Assembly (NCBI GenBank): GCA_036488875.1
Contig: DASXGW010000002.1
Location: 186,001-250,000, forward strand
Direction of reading: 5' to 3'
DNA length: 64,000 nt
Source of the DNA: Candidatus Baltobacteraceae bacterium
Lineage (GTDB): Bacteria; Vulcanimicrobiota; Vulcanimicrobiia; Vulcanimicrobiales; Vulcanimicrobiaceae
Shown piece after piece: positions 18,724-29,266 of the stretch. Position 1 is the first letter of the stretch, and every line of letters starts with the position of its first letter. The position numbers and the translations under genes are program-made. The notes beneath the pieces were generated by a model. It was not told the DNA's origin. It did not search any database and worked only from the letters and a program-made list of their open reading frames with translations.

Positions 18724-21522
18724 TCAAGCCGATGCAGTCCGCGGTGCGCGACCCAGGACTTCGGGATACAGCGTAACCATCTCGGCGGCCGAGATCGGAC
18801 GCGCGTACAAGAAACCTTGCGCGAGGCGGCAGCCGGCATTGCGCAAGATCTCGCGCTGACGCACCGTTTCGACGCCTTCGGCGACGACTTTTACGTCGAA
18901 CGCCTCCGCTAAAGTCATCAGCGTGCGTACGATCGGTTCGCTCGCGAGCTCGCCATCGTTGCCCGAGACGAATCCGCGGTCGATCTTGATCGCATCGACT
19001 TTGAACTGCTGCAGATAGCGCAGCGACGAGTAGCCCGTGCCGAAATCGTCGATGCATATCTTGAAGCCGCGATCGCGAATGCGCTCGAGCATCACGTTGG
19101 CGCGGGTTCCGCTGTCGAGTACGACGCTTTCGGTGATCTCGACCGTGAGATCTTCGGGCGACAGGCCGTGATGCTCGATGGCTTGCACGAGCGCGCGCTC
19201 GAAATCCGTATCGACCAACTCGGCGGCCGACACGTTGACGTGCATGGTGAAGTCCATGCGGCCGTTACGATTGCGCCGCCATTGCGAGAGCTGCTCGCAG
19301 GCGGTGTTGACGACGAACCGTCCGATCGGAGTAGCCAGGCCCGTCGTCTCGGCAATGGGCATGAACTCCATCGGGCCCATGACGCCTTCGCTGGGGTGAT
19401 CCCAGCGCAGCAACGCTTCGCAGCCGACCGGCGTGCCGTCGACGATGCTGACGATCGGCTGATACAGCAGACGGAATTCGCTGCGTTCCAGCGCCTGGCG
19501 GATATCGCTGGTGAGCTGCAGCCGCTTCTGCGCCCGGTCGTGCATCTTGGAGTCGAACAGCGCGTAGCGCGTCCCGCCGCCGATCTTCGCGTGCTGCATG
19601 GCGATCTCGGCGTCGCGCATCACGTCTTCGGCGTGTTCGTAACTCGCCGAGCCGATGGCGATGCCGACGCTTCCGCCGAGGTAGATCGACCTGCCGTTGA
19701 TGTTGATCATCTTAGAAAGATTGTTGAGGATCCGGCGCGCCACCGATTCGACGTGCAAGATGTCGCCGAGCGACTGCAGCAGAATCGCGAACTCGTCGCT
19801 TCCGAGCCGCGCGACCACGTCGCGCGCGTCGACCGACGAGCGGAGGCGCTGCGCCACTTGCGTGAGGACGCTGTCGCCGGCACCGTGCCCGAGGCTTTCG
19901 TTAATGTCGCGGAAGTGCTCGAGATCGATGAACAGGACGGCAAAGAACGAGTCGAGCAGCGCGGTGGCTTCCTCGAACCGCCGCCGGAGCTGTTCCTCGA
20001 AAAGCCAGCGGTTGGGCAATCCGGTGAGCGAGTCGTGCGTCTTGTCGTGCAGAATGCGGCGCTCGCTGTGTTTGAGCGCCGTCTTGTCGCGAAACATGCA
20101 AATCGCAAAGAGCGGTTTGCCGTCGTGTTCGTGTACGACCGAGATCGTCGCGTCGGTCCAAACCTCTTGTCCGAGGGCCGTTCGGAGATGCTGCTCGTAT
20201 TCGAACGTCTCGCGCTCGCCGGCGAGCAGCTCGGCGAGTTCCTGTTCGTGTCCGTCGAGCGCCGCGGCCACGCTGTCGCCGAACAGCGCGCGAAAGACTC
20301 CGTTCGCGTCGACGACGTGCCCGCCGCGGTCGAGCACCGCGATACCGAGCGCGGCGCCCTCGAAGACCGCGCGGAACTGCGCTTCGGTCAAGCGTAACGC
20401 TTCCTCGGCCTTCTGGCGAGCGAGCTCGACGGCGAGCCGTTCGGATTCTTGCTGTGCGCGCGCCAGAGCCTGGCTGCTGCGGAACGCGACGACTTGCGCG
20501 ATGAGCAGCATGAGCCCGACGACGAGCAGCGCGCCAAGGAGCAGCGCGATGTAAAAGTAGGTGCGCTTCTCGTTATAGATGCGGGCGCGTTCGCTCACCA
20601 TCGCGTCCATGCCGCGTGAGAGCTGGTACAGGAGTTCGCGCGACGCCGCTAGTGCGGGCGCGGCTGCGGCCTCGATGCCGTTTGGATCGACGGTGGGGCG
20701 ATCCTTGTAGAGCACCTGGCTCGAAAGGAGCTTGTAGACGTCTCTTCCGGCCGCTTCGTATCGCTTGACGAGCGGCGGGATCGCGTCGAACTGCTTCGCC
20801 TGCGCCGGCACGAGCGTCTTGAACATCTTCACGACACCAGGGATATCGTTTCCGGACAGATCGTAGTCGCCCTGAACCGTTCCAATGGCGTTCGAAAAAG
20901 CCAAACGCTCGCGCAAGGTCATCCCGCCGTTGCGTACGGCGAGGATGGCCCGAACGACCGAACTCCGCAGAAAGTCGGCACCTTCGGGGGCAAGGCTAAA
21001 GACGATTTGCGCGACGTTCTGCGTCTGCTGATTGTCGTAGTTGAGTCCGCTGCCGTTGTCGAGATCGTAAATCAGCGCGTCGATGTGGCGCGACAATCGG
21101 CTAAAGAGTTGTACCGCGCTCGCTCCCGGCGGCGCCTTGCGAAGGTCGTCCCAAGCGCGCTGTGAAGCCGCCCAGTCACCGTTGGGATCGAACTCGGCCG
21201 CTGGGCCGGTCTTTCCGAAAAGCACGTCGATCGCGCGCATCCGCGCGTCGATGACGCTGCGCAGCGCGTTCGTGCGCATCGGCGTATCGCCGAGTACCAA
21301 CGAATAGCGAAAGTCGGAGATCGCGTCCCACGTTGCCGTAAGGTCTGCAGCCGATCGCAGTGCGAGACGGTCCTTATCGAGCGCGGTGGGGCTTAGGCCG
21401 CCAAGCGCGTCGAGCCGCGAAATCTGCCAGAAGACGACGCCGAGAAGCACAGCCGAAACGACAGTGACGATAATACCCGACCACTGCGTCAAAGCCCGAA
21501 GCGTGGCAGCCCGGCGGACCAT
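18724..21522 (-). CDS. membrane PAS-GGDEF-EAL protein (c-di-GMP turnover)
   Basis: A 932-residue signalling protein. TM helices at about residues 12-36 and 325-348 enclose a roughly 290-residue helical extracytoplasmic sensor with no recognised fold. A PAS domain follows (around FRAVFEGAALGIAVLDRGG), then GGDEF (HDSLTGLPNRW at its start) with the signature changed to GSDEF, and no RxxD inhibitory site five residues before it. The EAL domain keeps [34 protein letters not shown] and AEGVET, so phosphodiesterase activity is likely; cyclase activity is uncertain. The gene stands between two tRNA clusters on the same strand. Confidence 0.95.
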   Translation of the reverse strand: MVRRAATLRALTQWSGIIVTVVSAVLLGVVFWQISRLDALGGLSPTALDKDRLALRSAADLTATWDAISDFRYSLVLGDTPMRTNALRSVIDARMRAIDVLFGKTGPAAEFDPNGDWAASQRAWDDLRKAPPGASAVQLFSRLSRHIDALIYDLDNGSGLNYDNQQTQNVAQIVFSLAPEGADFLRSSVVRAILAVRNGGMTLRERLAFSNAIGTVQGDYDLSGNDIPGVVKMFKTLVPAQAKQFDAIPPLVKRYEAAGRDVYKLLSSQVLYKDRPTVDPNGIEAAAAPALAASRELLYQLSRGMDAMVSERARIYNEKRTYFYIALLLGALLVVGLMLLIAQVVAFRSSQALARAQQESERLAVELARQKAEEALRLTEAQFRAVFEGAALGIAVLDRGGHVVDANGVFRALFGDSVAAALDGHEQELAELLAGERETFEYEQHLRTALGQEVWTDATISVVHEHDGKPLFAICMFRDKTALKHSERRILHDKTHDSLTGLPNRWLFEEQLRRRFEEATALLDSFFAVLFIDLEHFRDINESLGHGAGDSVLTQVAQRLRSSVDARDVVARLGSDEFAILLQSLGDILHVESVARRILNNLSKMININGRSIYLGGSVGIAIGSASYEHAEDVMRDAEIAMQHAKIGGGTRYALFDSKMHDRAQKRLQLTSDIRQALERSEFRLLYQPIVSIVDGTPVGCEALLRWDHPSEGVMGPMEFMPIAETTGLATPIGRFVVNTACEQLSQWRRNRNGRMDFTMHVNVSAAELVDTDFERALVQAIEHHGLSPEDLTVEITESVVLDSGTRANVMLERIRDRGFKICIDDFGTGYSSLRYLQQFKVDAIKIDRGFVSGNDGELASEPIVRTLMTLAEAFDVKVVAEGVETVRQREILRNAGCRLAQGFLYARPISAAEMVTLYPEVLGRAPRTASA

Positions 21523-21586
21523 CGACCAATCTTCGCGCCTCTCTCAGGCACTACATCTTTAGGACTAGGTAAGGAATGAGGTTGAG

Positions 21587-21664
21587 TGGGGTGACTGACG
21601 GGACTTGAACCCGCGGCCTTTCGGGTCACAGCCGAACGCTCTAACCAACTGAGCTACAGTCACC
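21587..21664 (-). tRNA. tRNA-His(GUG)
   Basis: Acceptor GTGACTG/CAGTCAC with the extra 5' G (G-1) opposite discriminator C, anticodon loop CTGTGAC (GTG), and T loop TTCAAGT. CCA is encoded directly after the discriminator. First of a three-tRNA set by coordinate. Confidence 0.95.
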
Positions 21665-21689
21665 GCGCTGCTTTTGGGCGCCGGATTTT

Positions 21690-21763
<74 letters not shown>

Positions 21764-21812
21764 AAGATTTCGGGGGCGAGGTACCCCCGCTAGGATACCA
21801 TGCCCCCGCAAG

Positions 21813-21891
21813 TGGTCGGGGCGACACGATTCGAACGTGCGGACCTCCCGCTCCCAAAGCGGGCGCTCTAACCAAGCTGAGCTACGCCCCG
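21813..21891 (-). tRNA. tRNA-Pro(UGG)
   Basis: Acceptor CGGGGCG/CGCCCCG, anticodon loop TTTGGGA (TGG), T loop TTCGAAT, discriminator A and encoded CCA. Its 5' ten bases overlap the 3' end of the HNH gene, whose TAG stop is formed by the CGTAGC at tRNA positions 7-12. Confidence 0.95.
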
Positions 21892-22316
21892 ATCGACCTA
21901 AACCAGCCGAACTGCGCTATCGTACGCCTTCTATGGCAGTTCGCGCAACGGACGTCGCATTTCGCGATCTCCGCTTCTAACCTTCGTAGCGACCCCGCTC
22001 CTCTAACGAGGTCACTGATGTTGTTTACCTTCTTGCCACGAACGTGGTCGAACTCCAAGACGCGGGGATCATTTTCACCGCAATCGACGCACGGGTGGCT
22101 CATGAGATAGCGAGCTACGACGGCGCGGTTCCTTCGGCGGTAATACGCGAAGTTTCGTTTTGTCCTCCCAAGAATAGTCGCCACATTTCGGTCATAATAC
22201 TCGCGACAGTAGAGTCGGCCGCAGGCGTGGCAGTAACTTCCCGCATGCGGATGACCGCGGCGGGGAGGAAAAGATTCTAAGGGTAGCTCCATCTTGCATC
22301 TGCGACATTGTTTCAT
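21882..22316 (-). CDS. small zinc-binding HNH-endonuclease-like protein
   Basis: A 144-residue basic protein. An N-terminal CRRCKMELPLESF and YCHACGRLYC resemble a treble-clef zinc knuckle, and the C-terminal half has the HNH-type order CVDCGENDPRVLEFDHVRG, then CDVRCANCHRRRT. His-Asn-His-type catalytic residues are plausible at FDH and NCH. Proteins of this form occur widely as isolated genes and in mobile contexts; no partner is present here. The stop codon lies inside tRNA-Pro, so the two overlap by 10 nt. Function (nuclease or only DNA binding) is open. Confidence 0.8.
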   Translation of the reverse strand: MKQCRRCKMELPLESFPPRRGHPHAGSYCHACGRLYCREYYDRNVATILGRTKRNFAYYRRRNRAVVARYLMSHPCVDCGENDPRVLEFDHVRGKKVNNISDLVRGAGSLRRLEAEIAKCDVRCANCHRRRTIAQFGWFRSIGA

Positions 22317-22384
22317 TAAGCAATCGTCGCAGACCGGTGTGCCACCAGTATTGCACTTTGAAAATCCCTGTCGCAGAAAATAGT

Positions 22385-23233
22385 TTAGAACGCGAGTTTG
22401 TGAAAGCCGACGTACCGATCGAGTTCCGAGCGCGCGTCGCGCGCGACGGCGAACGTTTCGTCAATTCGCATTCCGGCGCGTAACGCCGCCCGCGTGACGC
22501 GAAGGTTCGAAGCCGGTACCACCAGCGTGCACCACGAGGCGCCGTAGGCGCGCTGTAGGGTCAGCATGCAGAACGCGAAGATCTGGCGCGCGTACGCACC
22601 CGACGCAACGGCGCACGGACCGATGCGGCCGTCGGGCCAGACGTACGCGTAACCGACGAGCTCCCCCTGATTGAAGAACGACTGTCCCGTCGCGGCGGAG
22701 TTCCAGATGCGATGAGCCTCCGGACGCACGGCGCCGCGCGTTTCGCGATCGAGCGTGTTGAGTGCAAACGAGTGTCCCAGCGGATCGAGCGCGCTCACTT
22801 CGAAGCGGTAATCGCCGGCCGCCATCGAGGCGAGCGCGTCTTCCTTAGGAATAGCGCCCGACAGTGAGAGGATGACGTCGTGATGGGGTAAGCCGAACTG
22901 CAGCGCGAGCGCGACGCCCGACGGATCGGCGAGGTTGATCGCGACTGCGCGCGTCGCTTCCCCGCTGTCCTCGAACGCCGCCTCGACCAAACGCGTGCCG
23001 ATGCCGTGCCCGCGGAAACTCGGCGTCACGTAGACATCGCCCAAGTAGCGCTCTTCTTCCATCGAGTCGCAGGCCGCGAGACCAACGACCTCGCCGTCGT
23101 CGCGAGCGACCCATGCGGTGCCGCCGTCGGCGGAGACGAGCGAAAGGCGCATCGTCAGCTCGTCGACGTGCCGGCGCGCTTGAATCGCGCGCACGTCGTC
23201 GACCGAGGCGAGCTCGACGCGTATCTCAGTCAT
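22385..23233 (-). CDS. tandem GNAT-family N-acetyltransferase
   Basis: A 282-residue protein with a clear N-terminal GNAT domain: acetyl-CoA binding motif FRGHGIGTRLVEAAF (about residue 75), preceded by the strand YLGDVYVTPS. The second half resembles a divergent GNAT repeat (GELVGYAYVWPDGRIGPCAV), as in mycothiol-synthase-like tandem acetyltransferases. The substrate cannot be predicted. The ATG at 23233 overlaps the rdgB stop by 8 nt, so it is co-expressed with rdgB and lepA. Confidence 0.88.
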   Translation of the reverse strand: MTEIRVELASVDDVRAIQARRHVDELTMRLSLVSADGGTAWVARDDGEVVGLAACDSMEEERYLGDVYVTPSFRGHGIGTRLVEAAFEDSGEATRAVAINLADPSGVALALQFGLPHHDVILSLSGAIPKEDALASMAAGDYRFEVSALDPLGHSFALNTLDRETRGAVRPEAHRIWNSAATGQSFFNQGELVGYAYVWPDGRIGPCAVASGAYARQIFAFCMLTLQRAYGASWCTLVVPASNLRVTRAALRAGMRIDETFAVARDARSELDRYVGFHKLAF

Positions 23234-23822
23234 CCGATTGCAGCGACCTCAAAAGCGCGTCCGCCGCGTGGCGCCGATGGCTCACCGCGTTCTTGTCTTC
23301 GGGGGTCAGTTCGGCGAACGTGCGATTGTGGGGCGGATAGAAAAAGATCGGGTCGTAACCGAAGCCGCCTTCGCCGATTTCGCGCGTCGTTATCGTGCCC
23401 TCGACCGTACCGAGCGCAACGTTCGGCTTGCCGTTGGGAGCGATCAGCGCCATGACGCACACGAACCGCGCGGTTCGCCCGGCTTCGGGAACGTCACGCA
23501 TCTCCTCCAGCAGTGCTCCGCGCCGCTGCGTCCACGGACTTTCTACGCCCGCGTACCGCGCGGAAAATACGCCAGGCCGTCCCTCGAGCGCGTCGACCTC
23601 GAGCCCGCTGTCATCGGCGAGCACGGCCGCTTCGATCCCGGCATTGCGGATTTGCCGGTCGAGCGCGCGTGCCTTAAGCATCGCGTTGCCGACGTAGCTG
23701 GTGGCGTCTTCGGAAACGTCCGCGTAGTCGGCATACGTATCGAGATCCAATCGGGACCCGGCAAAAAGCTCGCGCAGCTCGCGAAGCTTGCCGGCATTCT
23801 TCGACGCCACATACGTCTTCAG
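23226..23822 (-). CDS. rdgB: non-canonical purine NTP pyrophosphatase, apparent CTG start
   Basis: Hydrolyses dITP/XTP to prevent mutagenic incorporation (RdgB/HAM1 family). The N-terminal SKNAGKLREL motif, VLADDSGLEVDAL, the RTARFVCVMAL strand, GFGYDPIFF and AVSHRRHA are all present. With CTG at 23822 the protein starts (M)KTYVASKNAGK, the standard family start, and has 198 residues; a GGAG lies 8 nt upstream. The only later alternative, a GTG at 23810, would remove the first beta strand. The CTG lies 5 nt after the lepA stop. Confidence 0.93.
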   Translation of the reverse strand: MKTYVASKNAGKLRELRELFAGSRLDLDTYADYADVSEDATSYVGNAMLKARALDRQIRNAGIEAAVLADDSGLEVDALEGRPGVFSARYAGVESPWTQRRGALLEEMRDVPEAGRTARFVCVMALIAPNGKPNVALGTVEGTITTREIGEGGFGYDPIFFYPPHNRTFAELTPEDKNAVSHRRHAADALLRSLQSDD

Positions 23823-23827
23823 GGCAA

Positions 23828-25661
<1,834 letters not shown>

Positions 25662-25684
<23 letters not shown>

Positions 25685-25949
25685 TAAACGCGGCGTGCGC
25701 CAGCGCGGGCCGGATCAGGAACTGCAAGACCGCGAACAGCACGAGAAAGGCGATATCGAATCCGCCGATGGGCGGAATGATTCTGCGAATCGGTACGAGC
25801 ACGGGTTCGATGACCGCCGCAAGATAGTACGTCCAGCGGCCGCGCAGGTCCGGGATCCACGATAGGATCGCATACGCGAACAGCAATAGCGTGTAGAGGT
25901 TGACGATCCACATTAGGACCTGCGCCCCGGTGCAAAACAATCCGTTCAC
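25662..25949 (-). CDS. YggT-family membrane protein
   Basis: A 95-residue protein with two hydrophobic helices (about residues 12-32 and 62-85) separated by the YggT loop: [32 protein letters not shown], whose core [13 protein letters not shown] is diagnostic. The family is linked to membrane or osmotic homeostasis and often lies near division genes; the molecular role is unknown. Only 13 nt separate it from the upstream M23 gene. Confidence 0.92.
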
Positions 25950-25962
25950 GCCGAGTCGCGTT

Positions 25963-26892
25963 CTATGGCAGCGATGCTAAGACATTCGAAGGCACGCCGT
26001 GCAGGAACGGCGTGGGGTCGATCGGCTGCCCTTGGTACATCAGCTGGTAGTGCAAATGCGGGCCGGTCGCAAAGCCGGTCGCGCCGACGGCGCCGATGGA
26101 CTGCCCTTTATAGACATGCGCTCCGACCGAGACGTCGGCGCGCGACAAATGCGCGTACCAGGTGTGATAGCCGTTGCCGTGGTCGATGTCGACCTTGATG
26201 CCGTAGGCGCCGTCGTAGCCATTGGCAACCACGGTCCCGGCGGCGGCCGCACGAACGTTATCGCCATAATCGGCGCCCAAGTCGACGCCTTCGTGAAACT
26301 CCGAGTCGGGATAGGAACGGTAGCAGAAGCAGCCGATCACGTCCGCGCCGTCGACCGGATCGATCGAGGGAATAGCGGCGATCATCGCCGCGCGCTGGAG
26401 CGCGTGAATGTGTTCGAGGTTGAGCACGCGCAGCGCCAGCGTCTTGATGCGATCCGATTCGCTCGCCGTTTGCGACGATGCGGTGCGCAGCGCGTTCACG
26501 CTGGCGGCGACGTCCTCGAGCGCGGGTCCGGGGCGGACCCACGAGGTGCGCTGCAGGCCGGACGAGGGCGAGTGCGTGGGTGCCGGCGCGCCGATGAGCT
26601 GCCGAATCTCCTGATTCTGATGCTGAACGTGCTGCAGCTCTTTACGAAGCGCATCGGTCTGCTGGTCGATCGCGCTCAGCGCCTTCTGCTGCGCATCGGT
26701 CTGCCCGCGCAGGTTGGCGACCTGGGCCCGGGCGCGTATCACTTGGGCTCCCGCAAACGCCAGCGAGCCCAGGACGACGATTGCCAAAGCACAACAGACG
26801 GCTGCGATATGACGCCGCCGCACCCAGAACCGGTGAATCGTGTCGCCCCGCTGCGGGACGATCTTCACGTAAAAGCGATCGTTTATCTTCAT
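25963..26892 (-). CDS. M23-family (LytM-type) murein peptidase
   Basis: A 309-residue envelope protein. A single N-terminal TM (about residues 28-50) is followed by a coiled coil (ANLRGQTDAQQKALSAIDQQ region) and a C-terminal LytM domain. The zinc ligands appear as EFHEGVDLGA (HxxxD) and GPHLHYQ (HLH), so it is likely an active cell-wall endopeptidase. The coiled coil and membrane anchor resemble EnvC/NlpD- or MepM-type regulators. It overlaps the DUF4446 gene by 4 nt. Confidence 0.94.
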   Translation of the reverse strand: MKINDRFYVKIVPQRGDTIHRFWVRRRHIAAVCCALAIVVLGSLAFAGAQVIRARAQVANLRGQTDAQQKALSAIDQQTDALRKELQHVQHQNQEIRQLIGAPAPTHSPSSGLQRTSWVRPGPALEDVAASVNALRTASSQTASESDRIKTLALRVLNLEHIHALQRAAMIAAIPSIDPVDGADVIGCFCYRSYPDSEFHEGVDLGADYGDNVRAAAAGTVVANGYDGAYGIKVDIDHGNGYHTWYAHLSRADVSVGAHVYKGQSIGAVGATGFATGPHLHYQLMYQGQPIDPTPFLHGVPSNVLASLP

Positions 26893-27392
26893 GCCTTCGA
26901 TGAGGAAGTTCTAGCGAGCTCGATCGCTCGCAGTTCTTCTTCCGACGCGTTGGCTGCGGGTTTAAACGATTTCACGGACTGCCCGTACGTACGAGTGTCG
27001 GTCCGCGAATAGATACTGCTGATGACGACGCCGTCGCCGGCGCGATTGAGTAGGGCTAAGGCGTACGAAAGATCCGAACCCGTGTCTTCGAACGCGTTAT
27101 AGCGAACGAACCCGACGCACGAGACATCGCTCGCGGCCAGGCCTTCGAGTTCGTCGAGCCGGCCGCTCACCCTCTCCATAGCCGTTTGACCCGCTGCTAG
27201 GCTGCTCTCAAGGCCTTTCAGCCGCTCCGAGGCCGCCCCGCCGCTCCCGCCGATGAGGTCCTCGTGTTCCGCCGCCATGCGCGAAAGCGCGGTCAAACTC
27301 GGCCTGACCGCCGCCATATGGTAGATGAAGAGCGCCGCCAAGGCGCCCAAAAAAGCGGCTAGGGCCGCATAGATGGTCGTGTTCGGCATCAT
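26889..27392 (-). CDS. DUF4446 membrane-anchored protein
   Basis: A 167-residue protein with an N-terminal TM (about residues 5-28), a helical spacer, and the DUF4446 core VGFVRYNAFEDTGSDLSYALALL-type sequence, followed by DGVVISSIYSRTDTRTYGQ. Function is unknown in the literature I recall. It starts next to the SRP RNA and overlaps the M23 gene by 4 nt, which suggests a shared envelope function. Confidence 0.9.
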   Translation of the reverse strand: MMPNTTIYAALAAFLGALAALFIYHMAAVRPSLTALSRMAAEHEDLIGGSGGAASERLKGLESSLAAGQTAMERVSGRLDELEGLAASDVSCVGFVRYNAFEDTGSDLSYALALLNRAGDGVVISSIYSRTDTRTYGQSVKSFKPAANASEEELRAIELARTSSSKA

Positions 27393-27412
27393 AAAGGCTG
27401 GAAGCCAGGACG

Positions 27413-27513
27413 AGGGCCAGGTGGTTCACGGCACCCGTAAGGGCCCGCTTACCGTTGCTTCCTTCCGGACCTGGCGGGGTTCACGGGGTTACGCCGCGTG
27501 AAGCCCAACCCCC
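27413..27513 (-). ncRNA. ffs: signal recognition particle RNA (bacterial small type)
   Basis: The minus strand contains the near-invariant domain IV core CCAGGTCCGGAAGGAAGCA followed by ACGGTAAGCGG, flanked by complementary arms (TTCACG with CGTGAA; ACCC with GGGT; CGTGA with TTACG). This is the 4.5S-like form without an Alu domain. Ends are approximate; a 5' GGGGG at 27513 fits a mature start. It binds Ffh for co-translational targeting. Confidence 0.93.
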
Positions 27514-27527
27514 ATCATGGCCCCGCC

Positions 27528-27555
27528 ATGATACCACATGGCTCCCATGGGGCAA
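27528..27555 (-). promoter_or_regulatory. sigma-70-like promoter of the SRP RNA with overlapping palindrome
   Basis: TTGCCC (27555-27550) and TATCAT (27533-27528) are separated by 16 bp and lie just upstream of the SRP RNA 5' end. An inverted repeat ATCATGG-CCCCG-CCATGAT (27514-27532) overlaps the -10 element and the start point. Confidence 0.55.
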
Positions 27556-27598
27556 CTTGGGAAGTCACACCCACTCCGCTCGCCAATGAGAGAGCCCC

Positions 27599-29266
27599 GT
27601 GACGCCCGTCCTTGCACTCCTCATCGCCCTGATCTGGCCCCGCGACCCGGCATCGGTTTCCGGCGCCTGCGCGAACGCCGCCACGCAGCTCAAGACGAGC
27701 GTCGATACGGTCGCTGCGCGAAATCGCGGTTACACGTTTTCCAATACGGTGCTCCCGTTGGAGAATGCGGTTGCCGACGCTCGCGATCGCGTGTCGGCGG
27801 AGCGATTCATGTGGGCCGTCGCGCAAGACGGCGTTCTCGCCGGTGCGTCGCGCGACTGCAGATTGCTGTTCGGGCAGACGATGATCGACGTCTGGGATAA
27901 CCGCCGGCTCTACGCGGCGTTGACGCGCGTCGCCGCCCATCCGCCGCACGATGCGTTCGATCGCGCGTTGACGTTGATGTGGGTGGATCGTCTCAAACGC
28001 GGTGGTGCGGCCGCCGATGCGGCGCGCCATGACCGGTACGCGGGCTACGCTCACGACCTGGCACGCGTCCAGGACAGCTTTTGGCGCAATCTCGCGCACG
28101 ATCGAACGACGATCCGCGCCGGGCGCCGCACGATCGAAGTCGATAACGGCACCTACGAGTTTCTGCGCACCGAGCGCGACGCCGACGCGCGCGAAGCGTT
28201 TTATAAGGCGTACTACCGGCGCGCGGCCGACGCGAACGTTCCGTTACTCGAGCGCGCGATCTCGCTGCGCGATCGAATGGCGCACGCGCTGGGCGTGGAG
28301 AGTTGGGCGGAATACCGCTTAAGGTCGACGGCGCTCGGCGGCTACGCGCAAGCCCAGCAGTTCCTTGCCTCGGCCGCAACGGCATACGCATCGGGACGGC
28401 CGCCCGACGGGGTTTTGCCGTGGGATCTCGCGCACGACGACGACGCGCCGGTGCCGCCCGCGCGAACGATCGACGACGCGCTCGATCCGGTCGGCACGGC
28501 GTTCGGTCTGCGCTTTACGCGCAACGCCGAAAACGTCTGGGCAGCCGGAGTCGCACGTTACGACGTCAATGACGAGTCGACGCAGCGGTTGCTCGGAACG
28601 ATCTACGTGGATCTCGTGCGCCGGCCCGGCAAGCAAACCGCGCAAGGCGCGTATGCGATTCTTTCTCCGCGCGGCGCGCGTCCGGGTGTCGTCGCGATCG
28701 TCGCAAGCTGGCCGGGCAAACCCGGAACCGTTACGGGGGACCGGCTCGTCGATTTCTACCGCCTGATGGGTCGCGCCATCGCGCTTGCGTTGCCGGCGGT
28801 GCCGTACGAATCGCTCGCACGCGTTTCGCCCGAAAGCCAGGACACCGTCGCCGCCGTCTTCGAGCGCTTCGCACGGCCCGACGGGCCGCCGGCGCGCGTT
28901 ATGCTCGAGCAGACGGCGATCGCGCAGATCGATCTGGCGTATAGCTCGAGCGGTTCGCACGTCGACACGAGCGCCGTTTGGCAGCGCATTGCTATGGCGA
29001 CGTTTGCGCCGCTCTACGATGCGGGAACGTATCCGCAAGCAGCCTGCGACGAGTTCGTCGCCGGCGACGCCGGGGTACTCGCGCTGCGGCCGTGGAGCCA
29101 AACGTATGCCGCGGACCTATACGCCGTTCTTGCTCCCGGCGGACGCGTTGATTCTAGTGCAGCCGAGCGTTTTCGCCGCACCGTTTTAGCGCCGGCCGCG
29201 AGCCGGAGATTCGAGGACGAAATGCGTGACTTCTTAGGACGCGACGCGCACGCGGTGATGCCGTGA
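27599..29266 (+). CDS. M3-family oligopeptidase homologue lacking the HExxH zinc site
   Basis: A 555-residue, probably exported protein (hydrophobic N-terminus MTPVLALLIALIW). Overall organisation follows oligoendopeptidase-type M3 proteins: long helical N-terminal half, then FYKAYYRRAADANVPLLERAI, and near the end WSQTYAADLYAV followed by FRRTVLAPAASRRF and MRDFLGRD, the conserved M3 tail. At the position of the catalytic FHEFGHALH the sequence is VDFYRLMGRAIALAL, so both zinc histidines and the catalytic glutamate are gone, while the following VPYESLARVSPES aligns with the normal VPY segment. It is likely a non-catalytic derivative (binding or scaffold protein). GTG start at 27599. The downstream YbhB-like gene overlaps its stop. 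Confidence 0.8.
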   Translation: MTPVLALLIALIWPRDPASVSGACANAATQLKTSVDTVAARNRGYTFSNTVLPLENAVADARDRVSAERFMWAVAQDGVLAGASRDCRLLFGQTMIDVWDNRRLYAALTRVAAHPPHDAFDRALTLMWVDRLKRGGAAADAARHDRYAGYAHDLARVQDSFWRNLAHDRTTIRAGRRTIEVDNGTYEFLRTERDADAREAFYKAYYRRAADANVPLLERAISLRDRMAHALGVESWAEYRLRSTALGGYAQAQQFLASAATAYASGRPPDGVLPWDLAHDDDAPVPPARTIDDALDPVGTAFGLRFTRNAENVWAAGVARYDVNDESTQRLLGTIYVDLVRRPGKQTAQGAYAILSPRGARPGVVAIVASWPGKPGTVTGDRLVDFYRLMGRAIALALPAVPYESLARVSPESQDTVAAVFERFARPDGPPARVMLEQTAIAQIDLAYSSSGSHVDTSAVWQRIAMATFAPLYDAGTYPQAACDEFVAGDAGVLALRPWSQTYAADLYAVLAPGGRVDSSAAERFRRTVLAPAASRRFEDEMRDFLGRDAHAVMP

